A stretch of DNA of 64,000 bases from Odobenus rosmarus divergens (taxonomy: Eukaryota > Chordata > Mammalia > Carnivora > Odobenidae), in NCBI RefSeq assembly GCF_000321225.1, contig NW_004450266.1, positions 9,698,319-9,762,318 of the forward strand, read 5' to 3'. The notes under the pieces are model-generated. The model made no database searches. It was not told where the DNA came from and saw nothing but the letters and a program-made list of their open reading frames with translations. Shown here in pieces: positions 36,568 to 47,484 of the stretch (the first letter of the stretch is position 1; each line of letters starts with the position of its first letter). A program made the translations under genes and the position numbers.

Positions 36568-38019
36568 ATTGAAGAAGACACAAAAAGATAGAAAAACATT
36601 CCATGCTCATGGATCAGAAGAATAAACATTGTTAAAATATTTATGCTGCCCAGAGCAATCTGTACCTTCAATGCCATTCCGATCAAAATTCCAATGACAT
36701 TTTTCAAAGTGCTGGAACAAACAATCCTAAAATTTGTATAGAATCTGAAAAGACCCCGAATCGCCAAGGAAATGTTGAAAAAGAAAAACAAAGCTGGGGC
36801 ATCACGTTGCCTGATTTCAGCTATATTACAAAGCAGTGATCACCAAGATAGCATCCTACTGGCACAAAAACAGACATATAGACCAATGGAACAGAATAGA
36901 GAGCCCAGATATGGACCCTCAACTCTAGGTCAACTAATCTTTGACAAAGCAGGAAAAATATGCAATGGAAAAAAAGAGCCTCTTCAATAAATGGTGCTGG
37001 GAAAATTGGACAGCTATATACAGAAGAATAAGACTTGACCATTCTCTAACACCATACACAAAGATAAACTCAAAATGGATGAAAGACCTCAATGTGAGAC
37101 AGGAATCCATCAAAATCCTAGAGGAGAACATAGGCAGTAACCTCTTTGACATCGGCCCACAGCAACTTCTTTCAAGATACATCTCCAAAGGCAAGTGAAA
37201 CAAAAGGGAAAATGAACTTTTGGGACTTTATCAAGATAAAAAGCTTCTGCACAGCAAAGGAAATAGTCAACAAAACAAAGAGGCAACCCATGGGATAGGA
37301 GAAGCTATTTGCAAATGACACTACAGACCAAGGGCTGATATCCAAGATCTATAAAGAACTTCTCAAACTCAACACTCAAAAAAACAAATAATCAAGTCAA
37401 AAAATGGGCAGAAGACATGAACAGACACTTCTCCAAAGAAGACATACAAATGGCTAACAGACACATGAAAAAATGTTCATCATCATTCACCATCAGGGAA
37501 ATTCAAATCAAAACCACATTGAGATACCACCTTACACCAATTAGAATGGCAAAAATTGACAAGGCAAGAAACAACAAATGTTGGAAAGGTTGTGGAGAAA
37601 GGGGAACCCTCTTACACTGTTGGTGGGAATGCAAGTTGGTAGAGCCACTTTGGAAAACAGTGTGGAGGTTCCTCAGAAGGTTAAAAATAGAGCTACCCTA
37701 TGACCCAGCAATTGCATTCCTGGGTATTTACCCCAAAGACACAGATGTAGTGAAAAGAAGGGCCATATGCATCCCAATGTTCATAGCAGCAATGTCCGTG
37801 ATAGCCAAACTGTGGAAAGAGCCAAGATACCCTTCAACAGATGAATGGATAAAGAAGATGTGGTCCATATATACAATGGAATATTACTCAGCCATCAGAA
37901 AGTATGAATACCCAACTTTTACATCAACATGGATGGGACTGGAGGAGATTATGCTAAGTGAAATAAGTCAAGCAGAGAAGGTCAGTTATCATAGGGTTTC
38001 ACTTATTTATGGAACATAA
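36568..38019 (+). pseudogene. LINE-1 ORF2 C-terminal fragment (broken)
   Basis: This is the C-terminal part of the L1 ORF2 protein, downstream of the reverse-transcriptase domain. In L1 this region ends in a cysteine-rich segment needed for retrotransposition. The plus-strand reading frame changes at least twice (around 36945 and 37200), so it is not translatable as a unit. The longest intact piece, 37417-38019 (200 codons), begins [20 protein letters not shown] and includes the cysteine-rich region ([19 protein letters not shown]) and the terminal [10 protein letters not shown] motif. Endonuclease and reverse-transcriptase domains are absent through 5' truncation. It has no host gene neighbours and no promoter of its own. 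Confidence 0.93.
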
Positions 38020-38306
38020 GGAATAGCATGGAGGACATTAGGAGAAGGAAGGGAAAAATGAAGGGGGAGAAATCGGTGGGGGAGATGAACCATGAGAGAC
38101 TATGGACTCCGAGAAACAAATTGAGGGTTTTAGAGGGGAGGGGGGTGGGGGGATGGGTTAGCCCGGTGATGGGTATTAAGGAGGTCATGTGTTGCATGGA
38201 GCACTGGGTCTTCTGAAAACAATGAATCATGGACCACTACATCAAAAACTAATGATGTACTGTATGGTGACTAACATAACATAATAAAGTTAAATTAAAT
38301 TAAAAA
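36568..38306 (+). mobile_element. 5'-truncated LINE-1 with perfect 14-base target duplication
   Basis: AAGAATATTGTTTT at 36554-36567 and 38307-38320 is identical and defines the ends. The element contains the last ~1.45 kb of ORF2 and a ~290-base 3' UTR ending in AATAAAGTTAAATTAAATTAAAAA. Its sequence is closely similar to the corresponding part of the L1 at 57186-63619 and shares its 3' UTR type ('ggaacataaggaatagcatg'). Confidence 0.97.
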
Positions 38307-38320
38307 AAGAATATTGTTTT

Positions 38321-40890
38321 CATTTTGTAAATGTGAAAAGGGAGGTCCACTTAGATGAAATGATAGCTGAAGTGGAACGGGGGTTATAATCCAGGCCTTT
38401 GCACTCTACACGTCATCGTTGTTTTACAGTACTTGAATGATCCCAAAGTTTTCTAGACCTTCACATCTTATAAGTCTATTCCTTTAACTAACACATATTT
38501 ATTGAGCATCATCTGGGCTTCAGGTATTGCACTGGGTTTGGGGATAGAATTTCTTGCTCTCAGGGAGTTCAACTTGAAGTGGAATTGAAGAAGAATAAAA
38601 CAGGGGAGACAGAAATAAGCAATAAGGTAAATAAATTCAAATGCAACATTTCAAGAGAAATGATACAGTTAAAGTGTATTATTATAAATAATTTTACGGA
38701 GAAAAAAATGACACATTTTAAAGTGTAATCTCATAAAGAGTTATGGAGTATCTAGGGTGATAGGGATGTAATTTCCGAGAGTTTAATGAGTAAAAAATGA
38801 ATAATAAAAGATGAGATCTGAGCATAGCCTGGGTCACATCTTTTGGGTCTTGTAGGTCATTGTAAAAAGTTTGGATTTTTTTCCTAAATGTAGTTGGGGA
38901 GTTTTAGGGGCATGCTATCATCTGATTTAGATTTTAGTAGATGACTTTGATTACTGTGTAAAAATAAATTGGAAAGGGCAGAAGTAATGTAGATACATCA
39001 CTCAGGAATCTAGTATGTCATTCAGACAACCAAAAATAGTGGTTTGCACTAAGATAATAGTAGTGGCTATAAATTCTTTATAGTCCCAGAAGTTTCTGTA
39101 TTATTCTTTTTTCCTAGAAAATTCAAGTACAGAGAAGTTGGCCTCTTTATGGCTCTGATGAAGTCATTCCGTCAAATCTGTTGCCAACTTTTGATTCTTG
39201 AGCGGGGTATGAAGGGACAGACGAGTGCCCCTGGGCTTCTTTGGTTCCTTCTGTTCCCTCCTGACAGCCCTCTTCAACCCCACTCACATATATGGAAGAT
39301 GGGTTTCTCTCTGCGTCCCCCAAGGAAGTTCTTTTGATTTTTTATATCTTTGCCTGTGCTAATTTTTGAGGTATTTACTTTTAAATTCTGACAGATACAG
39401 AGAGACAAAGAAAGATGAGAGCTGCATGTTGAAATGGTAAAAATGAAAGGGAGTTGGAAATACATAACACAGTCATCAATCAGAGGATAGTCTGGCAGAG
39501 TGGGGGAAGACTGAAGACTGCTCCAGCATTCCTTCTGTCTTTTGCTTGCTTTGATTCAAATACAATTTTCTGTCACTCATTTGCAGCTGACTAGGACATA
39601 GGGGGGACAAGCCATATACAGGCGATCTCAACAGGCATCAATGTTTGACCATGGGATCAACAATTGACAGATGAAAAATAAACTCCATTAACAGATGAAA
39701 ACAAAGAACGGCCAGGACTGGAGGAGGTGGAGCACCTGGAAGGTTATTGGGACCAACACTTAACTTGACCTGTAGCTTGACCCCATATGGTGTACCTGCA
39801 TGCCCATTAACACACGATCGATCCCAAAATCTGTTGTTTGTAGATATCAGCCTGGACTTACCTAGCTTGTTTCAGATCTTCATTTAATTTTCTCTATCCT
39901 CTTTACATTACTTTGTCTTAATCTTTCAACTGAAGTCCTCCTTAAGGACTCTGGATTTAACTTATCATTGGCTTTTCCTACCTTGAGGAATCTTAATTCA
40001 CATTCCTGCCAGAGCAGACTCTCTCATGATCAGATTCCTCTTATCTGTAACTGATCAGCATCCTTGTTTGCCCACATAATTCTTATCAGGTAGAAAATGG
40101 GATTCAGATATTGGGATGCAGGCACAAAAGAAAGAAAGAGAAAAGGAAAAAGGAAAAAGAAAAAAGCACATAACTTGTTTTTTGAACTGGCTTTAGGAAG
40201 GATATTTCTCAAAGAGAACATGGTGAATCTAATCACTAAAGTAGAGGCATAAGATTAGAAAATGAGTATTCTTCAGGCTAAACTGCTCTGAATGATCTCT
40301 TTCATAGAGCAAAGAACTGCTTATAAAATTAGAATAGGGATTAAACTTGTATCTGGAATTACATGGTGGCCCCTGTGGAGAGTTGGACAATTCAGAAGGT
40401 AGGAAACAAAACAAGTTTACCCAGACCTGTGTGTAGCTGCCTTAAATTCCTCCACAGGAGGGCGTGTGGTCTTGGGAAGACAACACGAACTCTCATCAAA
40501 GGTACAGGTTTAAAAAAAAAAAAAAGTACTGGTTTAGGTAAAACCTTTTTTTAAATATTTTTTATTACCTATCTGTTGTAGTACTATTTAAATTTATAAT
40601 GAAGGACAATGCAACAATAAAACATTAATTAATAATTTCAAATAATCATTTAAAATACTCCCAATTTTAGAACTTAAACACATTTTTTCTTTTCAGTTAT
40701 TTTTCTCTTTTTTATGTAGTAACAGAATGGTCTGTGTATAGCTTTGTGCATTTTTTTTTCTTTTGCTGTTCTGTGTGTGCAAGCACATGAAAATGAGAAA
40801 AGGAGAGATAGTCCATATATGTGTGTGTTAGTATTCTGCCCTTTGATTAAGCATGTTGGCATGGATACTTTATATTTTTCTTTTTTTAAA
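38321..40890. other. Non-coding stretch
   Basis: The segment 38460-38640 ('acatatttattgagcatcat' ... 'ttgctctcagggagttcaac') resembles an ancient dispersed repeat. I recognise no gene. Poly(A) occurs at 40512-40524 and purine runs at 40128-40167. Confidence 0.4.
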
Positions 40891-40895
40891 TATAT

Positions 40896-41556
40896 ATAAT
40901 CTTCATATGTATGTTAGTTTTCTATATTCCCATAACAAAGTACTAGAAATTTAGGGCTTCGCATCACATAACTATCATTTCACAGATCTGTAGCTCAGAA
41001 ATCCAAAGCTGGGTTGATTCCTCAGCTCTAGGTCTCATAGGGTTGAAATCAAGGTGATTGGCAAGGGCTGTATTCCTCACTAGAGAGTCTGTGGAAGAAT
41101 CCACACTCAAACTCATTCAGATTATTGGCTGAATTCAGTACCTTGTGATTGAAGGACTGAGTCCTGCATGGGTCCTTGCTGACTGACACTGGGGGGCCAT
41201 CCTTAGTTCCTAGAGACTTCTCTCTGGTCCTTGCATGGAGCTCCCTGGATCTTAGAAGCAGCAATAGGATATCAATCTTTCTCACACATGCAGTCTCTCT
41301 TATTTTCCCCTTTGCTACAAATCTTCTGCCTCTGCTGCTGCCACCATCTCTCTCGCTTTAGCTGGACAGTGTCCTCTGATTTTAAAGGCTCATGATTAGG
41401 TTTGGTCCACCCAGGTAATTCAAGATAATCTCCCTATCTTGAGTTCTGTGAACCTTATTTACACGTGCAAAATCCATTTTGCCATGTAAGGTAACATATT
41501 CACTAGTTTCACTGACTAGGATGTGGACATCTTTGGGGGACTATTATTTATCCAAT
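40896..41556 (-). mobile_element. Ancient MaLR-type LTR, reverse
   Basis: The plus strand shows the inverse of an old LTR: 'cccataacaaagtactagaa', 'ttcacagatctgtagctcag', 'tgaaatcaaggtgattggca', 'ataatctccctatcttgag', 'tgtggacatctttggggga'. No internal retroviral coding sequence adjoins it, so it is a solo LTR. The subfamily was not verified. Confidence 0.65.
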
Positions 41557-41785
41557 CACAGTACGTATTATCTATAACAGTTTCATCATTTTGATGTACC
41601 ATAATGTTAAAGAACATTTTCTGAAGGGTGTATATTCCTATGTATGTTTGTATTTTGCAATTATAAATGATACCTTCTTACCTAGAGCTCTTGGATCATT
41701 TCCTTTAATCAAATACAAGGAATAGTATTACTGTATTGTGGGTAAGGTACTTTTTAGCTTATTGCCTTTTCAGCTTCCTGTTATA

Positions 41786-42278
41786 CAGATCTTCCTTGAC
41801 TTATGATGGGGTCACATCCCAATAAATCCATAATAAGTTGAAAATATGATTAAGTTGAAATGCATTTAATACACCTAACCTACTGAACATCATAGCTTAG
41901 CCTAGTCTACCTTAAATGGTCTCAGAACACTTACATTAGTCCACAGCTGAGCAAAATCACATAACACAAAACCAACTTAAAACCCAGTTGAATATTTCAT
42001 GTAATTGATTGAAGCCTGTACTGAAAGTGGAAAACAGAATGGTTGTGTGAGTATGGAATGGTTGCAAGCGTATCAGTTGTTCACCCTCACAAACATAGGA
42101 GCTGTGGTTCACTGTTGCTGCCCAGCTACATGAGAGAGTATCATACACAAATTGCTAGCCCAGGAAAATATCAACATTTAAAACCTGAAGTACAGTTTCT
42201 ACTGAATGTGTATTGCTTTCACACCATTGTGAAGTTGAAAAATCATAGATTGAAACATCGTAAGTCAGGGATTACCTG
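41786..42278. mobile_element. Tigger-class non-autonomous DNA transposon (MITE)
   Basis: The left end 'cttccttgacttatgatggg' and the right end, read in reverse, 'taatccctgacttacgatg' are inverted repeats. TA dinucleotides at 41784-41785 and 42279-42280 are the expected mariner/Tigger target duplication. The interior ('aagttgaaatgcatttaata', 'acctactgaacatcatagct') matches a known mammalian Tigger MITE from memory. It has no transposase frame. Confidence 0.8.
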
Positions 42279-42290
42279 TATGGAGTTACA

Positions 42291-43625
42291 ATAGGTTTAT
42301 ACCAGTTTATAAAGCTCAGCCCTAAGTGTAAACATTTATAGATGTATATTTCAAGTCTAAAATTTCTAGAGAATATTAACATTTTGTCACACATATATTA
42401 CAATTACTAGGGACCTCCTTCCTATGTGAAGTGTCTCCAATATTATTTTCTTAAATGTCTTTTGGCATCTTGATGCTTTATATAAAGAAATGATCATTTC
42501 ATCTGTCATATGTGGAGAAAATATTTTTCTATACAGGCTGTTACTCTCTTTTAGCTTAAAGCCTGTTACTCTCTTTTAGCTTAATTTTTTCAATGCTGAT
42601 AATATTTTTTAAATATTTAATTTGTCACGTTTTCCTTGGATATTATTCTTTTGGATTCAAATACGAAAAAGTTATCATTTCTTCACAGATCCTATCAAAT
42701 TTTTTAGCTCTTCAAATCATCTCATACTGATGTAGATGTAATATTTTGATCTACCTTTCAAGGATTGATTTGCGTCCCAGGCGTTTTTCAACAGAGGGCA
42801 GCATTATGCATTTTTTCTGCTTTGTGGATGCATATTTCAACCATAGGACACCAAATGTTCTGAAATCTTGCTCAGAGCACACAGTGAATCAAGAGAACAA
42901 CATGTACAATTGCATTTCTATGGAAACAAAACAACTATTTTCTTATCACTGAGCTTCTGAGAGATTCTTAAATATTATTTGAAATGCAATGAATGCTCTT
43001 TAAATCAATAATTGTGGTGAAAACAATAAAGAAAGAGTGCATGTTAGAAAAAAAATGAGTCAGCTTTAGAAGAAGGCAGCATAACATAATTTAAAAAAAA
43101 ATGCAGAAAAAGAAAAAAAAGAAGAAGGCAGCAGTGATAGAAGGTTTTATCCAAAGCTGTAGTATAATTGAATATGACTGGACAACTAAGGCAATTAGGC
43201 TTGAACTTGCTGTAGGCAATGTATCCAATTTGGGGCAAGAATTGCAACTAAAGCTCGATTCTCTGTATGACTAAATACAAAAAAAATAAAAAACAGTTTG
43301 CATTATGTTTTTAATTGTCTTTATGATAAATTTGGAATCCTTTGCATGACCCACAAGGCCTTTTATATTCGAGCCTTAGACTCTAAATAGAAGAAAGTGT
43401 TCTCTATTTTCCAGTAGAGTCAGTGTTTCCCACCTTCATGTCTTTATACTGTTTTTCTGTCTGTACATTACTTTCTTGTTAGTTCTTCCAGGACCTTTGT
43501 CTTATTATCTTTACACATTGGAATTTGAGAACACCAGAGAGCACCAGATAGGCACTCATTAAATAAAGAATGGAGTGACACTGATTACCTTGGTAGTATT
43601 TTTTTCCTAACATTTCTAGTATTTG
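42291..43625. other. AT-rich non-coding stretch
   Basis: It contains a 22-base direct duplication (42538-42559 and 42563-42584) reported in the findings. No gene is recognised. Confidence 0.45.
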
Positions 43626-43629
43626 CTTA

Positions 43630-43677
43630 TATATAGATATAGATATAATATAGATAGATAGATGATAGATAGATAGG
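43630..43677 (+). repeat. (TAGA)n microsatellite, imperfect
   Basis: TATAGA and TAGA/GATA units span about 48 bases. Confidence 0.9.
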
Positions 43678-43786
43678 TTTGTATGCCCTGGACTTTGTCT
43701 CATTTCAATAAAAATTATTTCAGTAAATAATGTGTCTTTTTCTTTAGAGATCTTGTGGAACTTGATCAGATTTTTTTTTTTTTTTT

Positions 43787-43989
43787 GGGGGCGCCTGGGT
43801 GGCTCAGTTGGTTAAGCGACTGCCTTCGGCTCAGGTCATGATCCTGGAGTCCCAGGATCGAGTCCTGCATCGGGCTCCCTGCTCAGAGAGGAGCCTGCTT
43901 CTCCCTCTAACCCTCCCCCCTCTCATGTACTCTCTCTCTCTCTCATTCTCACTCTCTCAAAATATATAAATAAATCTTAAAAAAATAAA
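43787..43989 (+). mobile_element. Carnivore tRNA-derived SINE inserted at a T tract
   Basis: The head 'gggggcgcctgggtggctca' follows a 16-base T run (43771-43786). The core is 'gatcctggagtcccaggatc' and the tail AAATATATAAATAAATCTT plus poly(A). AGATTTTTTT before and after is the likely target duplication. Confidence 0.95.
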
Positions 43990-44854
43990 AAGATTTTTTT
44001 TGAATTGTTGATTGAAATATATCAATGGGATTAGAAATTATATAATTCCATTAGACACCTAAAGTTTAACATGTGCCCATTCTTGACTTCTAAATGCATC
44101 ACAGCTTTAGGGCCACTAAAACTGGAAGCCATAAAATAGGTCAGAACTTTATATTTTCATGTCTCAATTGCCCAGACTGAGATGAAAGGAAAGATAATGT
44201 TGTGTACTGCACATTTCTGCAAGAGGGCAATAGTGAGTCGAAAGTCATAGTCTTTTGAAATGTTCATGGGGTGACAAAAGGTCCGACTTTTGGTCTAGCC
44301 TCCATAAAGCACAGGTAAGAAACTTATAGAATCACTCTTGAAGCCCCTATACAAGGTAAATATTCCAACTGTTGTTGCTTAGTGCTGAAACATTTCAAGA
44401 GTGAGCACAAAGTGCTTTTACTCAGCAAACTGACTATTTATTGAATGCTTCCCAGGAGCCAAGGATGCTGCTAGGTACATGGACTACTGTAATAGGAAAG
44501 CTAATGTACTTGTACAGTAGGGCCAGAGTTTTGGAATAAAATTGTGCATCAAAAGTTCCTTTCTTTTAGATGATTAGAGATCCGAAGCAAGTTGTGGCTA
44601 TAATGCTCTTCCCTCATCTTCACTTGTCAAAATTCTTCAAGCCTCATCTCCAAGATTATCTTCTTAACCTAAATTAGCTCTGGTAAGTTGTACACTTCAA
44701 ATATTCCTTCGGGACTCCAGTGAGAACTTGCAATGTGAATCACCTAGAGGAAACTGCCTAGAAGGGAGAGCCTGGCTCTTATCCAACATTTGTTCCTGGC
44801 ACCAGGCCTGGCACGAAGTGTGGAATTGTAGAATGAATAAATGAGCAGATACAA
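43990..44854. other. Non-coding stretch
   Basis: No gene is seen. The portion 44430-44500 ('tatttattgaatgcttccca') may be an ancient repeat trace. Confidence 0.4.
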
Positions 44855-44906
44855 GAATGAATGAATGAATGAATGAATAAATGAATGAATGAGTGAATGA
44901 ATGAAG
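44855..44906 (+). repeat. (GAAT)n microsatellite
   Basis: About a dozen GAAT/AATG units with two interruptions. The reverse frames rich in HSFIHSFIHS are products of this repeat. Confidence 0.95.
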
Positions 44907-44984
44907 AGTAATTTGTGAACACATATTTGCTTAACTATTATAAAATATTTCAAACAGTTTGAGAATGTGTTCCTACCCCCAAAC

Positions 44985-46540
44985 TAAAAAATGTAAGTAT
45001 TTTCCACCATCATTTATAGATTTTTTAATAGAAATAAAATATTATGTATGGGGCCTTCTTAGTATGTCTCCCTGACCCCATTTCCCCTTCTCTGTCCTCA
45101 AAACCAAAAATATTCTTGAAGTTGGTATTTAATCTTCTTTCCCACATTTTTATATTTCAACTTCTAATGTACAGTTCCTTAAACAACATATAATATTATT
45201 TTAATTTTATTAAACATCAGTGGTAAAATAGTCTATGAATTTTTTCCAACCTGAATCTTTTACTCTGCATTATGCTTTTAAAATTATGTTAATACCTAGA
45301 TAAACTCTATTATACATGCTATTTAATATCTATGAATAAAACACATTATTAATTCTACTATTGATGGACATTTTGGAAGAATCCAAATTGTTGCTATTAT
45401 TAAAAATGATGATTGGTCTTTTTGTGTGTCTCCTTCTGCATAAGTTCCAGAAAGTCTTTAGAATTTATACAGAGAACTGGAAATTTTGATGCATTCAATA
45501 TGCACATCCTCAACTTTTATTGATTCTTAAATTCATGCTTACCTTACTCAACAAAGTGTAAAAATCGACATTCTCATAAGCAGTGTATGAATTTTCCTGT
45601 TTATTCAAATTCTCATCAAACCTCAATTCTATTCCATTAATCCTTCGTAATCCTTGAGCCAATTCTACACTCTTTTACTTACTCTAGATTTATACTACAT
45701 CAATATCATGTTAGTATATCTCTTGCTTCTTAAAAGGTCTTTCAAAATTAGCTTCACTATTCCTGCCCCCACACTTTCAATATTAATTTCAGGAGCAATT
45801 TATCAAATTCTCTGAGACATTCTATGGGGAGTTGTGTCTAGAATTATATTGGATATTTAGATTAATTTAGGGACAATTGATATCTTTACAATATTGACTC
45901 ATAATCCACTGACATGTTTTATAATATTATGTAAATATGTCTACAAAGGCCTTGCAAATATTTGATAAATTTATTCCTAGATACCTTCATTTTTTCTTAT
46001 AATTATAAATATATTTCTAGTGTTCTTCTTATCTGGTATAGCTATTGAGTTTTACTAGCCTCATAAAATCATAGTAGCAGTTCTGTTTTCTATTTTCTAA
46101 AATACATTTTTAAATATCAAAGAGATTTTCTTTTGGAAGCAGCAGATTCATTACTTCAATTCATTAAAGGATCATTGGTTCAGCTTTATATTCATTATAT
46201 AGCAGTTATGACATTTTTAGATTTCTGTGGAAATTATAAATTCAATTAAGTCTACTTATGATTAAAAAAATCTTTTTAAAATATATTTACTTTTCCTTTT
46301 AGTTTTGATATTATTATTGACTTTAATTTTTCTTTTTCTCAGACCAGTCTACCTTTTTCTAAAAATAAGAAATACTAGTTTTTGTTGATTAGGTTTTTTT
46401 TTATTTCTTCATTTTATATTACTTTCTTTTGTATTACTATATTTGATTTACTTTATTAAGATGTGTTGTGTTACTAACACAACATGTTACTGCCCTACAT
46501 TTTACTTTTGAAAAAAGTTGTCCATTGCAGGGGTTACAAA
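44985..46540 (-). mobile_element. Old L1M-type LINE, reverse, heavily decayed
   Basis: On the plus strand, blocks such as 'gacaattgatatctttacaa', 'gactcataatccactgacat' and 'ataaatttattcctagatac' follow the reverse complement of mammalian L1 ORF2. The 5' part (44985-45500) is less certain. No open frame of use remains. Confidence 0.55.
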
Positions 46541-46620
46541 TTCAGTAGAGAATGAGAGAGGGGAAGGATGGGTGAAGCAGCTTCTATATCAAATTTTAGA
46601 ATGACTTCTCTTAAAAAGGA

Positions 46621-47005
46621 CAGATCATGTCATTAAGATATTCTGTTCAAGGAAACCTGAGCCATTCTCTTGCATGGGAATCCACAGAGTACCTGCCGTT
46701 GCAATTACACCTCCCACCCCACAGCCACGACCATCTGTGGCCTCCACCTTCCCAGCATGGCCTCGATGTCCACTGCTTGTACACCTGAGGACCCTTCCTC
46801 TGCAAGCCAGTGCCCTTCCCAGTAGACACATGCCTCCCTCTTTCAAAGCCAGCCTAGCCTTCCAAAAGACTGGCTTTTTTACCTCATTCTTCTATGCAAT
46901 AGGATTGTCTGTCTTCCCCAGAGCTGACCCTATGAGCCCAGATGGGTGTCTAGGAAGTCCTTTTCCAAACAGCATATGGGTGTCATTTCTGTGAGAGGAA
47001 CTCAC
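46621..47005. other. GC-richer segment of unknown origin
   Basis: GC content rises locally, with several overlapping open frames on both strands (plus 46674-46994, 106 codons; minus 46625-46846). I recognise no protein family, splice pattern or poly(A) tail. It may be an old processed pseudogene or unique DNA. Confidence 0.35.
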
Positions 47006-47025
47006 CCTGGGAATGTGAGCATTTT

Positions 47026-47242
47026 TTTTTAAGATCTTATTTAAATTTTTGTTTGTTTGTTTAGAGAGAACACACATGTGAATGTAGGGAGGGGCAGACG
47101 GAGAGGGAGAGAGAGAATCTCCAGCAGACCCCTCACTGAGCACAGAGCTGGACACAGGATTCCATCTCAGGAAACCTGAGATCATGACCTGAGTGGAAAC
47201 CAAGAGTCAGTCACTCAACTGACCAAGCCACCCAGGTGCCCC
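47026..47242 (-). mobile_element. Carnivore tRNA-derived SINE, reverse, old subfamily
   Basis: The minus-strand head is 'ggggcacctgggtggcttgg' with the 'gatctcaggtttcctgagat' core. Flanks 'gagcattttt' (about 47017) and 'cagcactttt' (about 47248) are a plausible decayed target duplication. Confidence 0.9.
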
Positions 47243-47484
47243 AGTGTCAGCACTTTTTGCCAAAATGTAAAACATGCCTAGAGGTTTAGGGGCAAATTGA
47301 CTCCTTCCTGCTAGTACATCTAGGTTCTTTCTTCTCCCAGAAGGCAGAGTAACCCACAGCATACCCGGATTTTAACCTGGCTCCCAACTAGGTTAACCTT
47401 CGTCTTCATTCAACCACCAAACTTGAGAATTAGGGACAAAGATTCCCAAAGACCTGGTCATCCGCAGCCCCTACCTCCATCACC

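Noticed and set aside
44697..44953. Frames with HSFIHSFIHS repeats, resembling a repeat protein
   Set aside because: They are produced by the (GAAT)n microsatellite.
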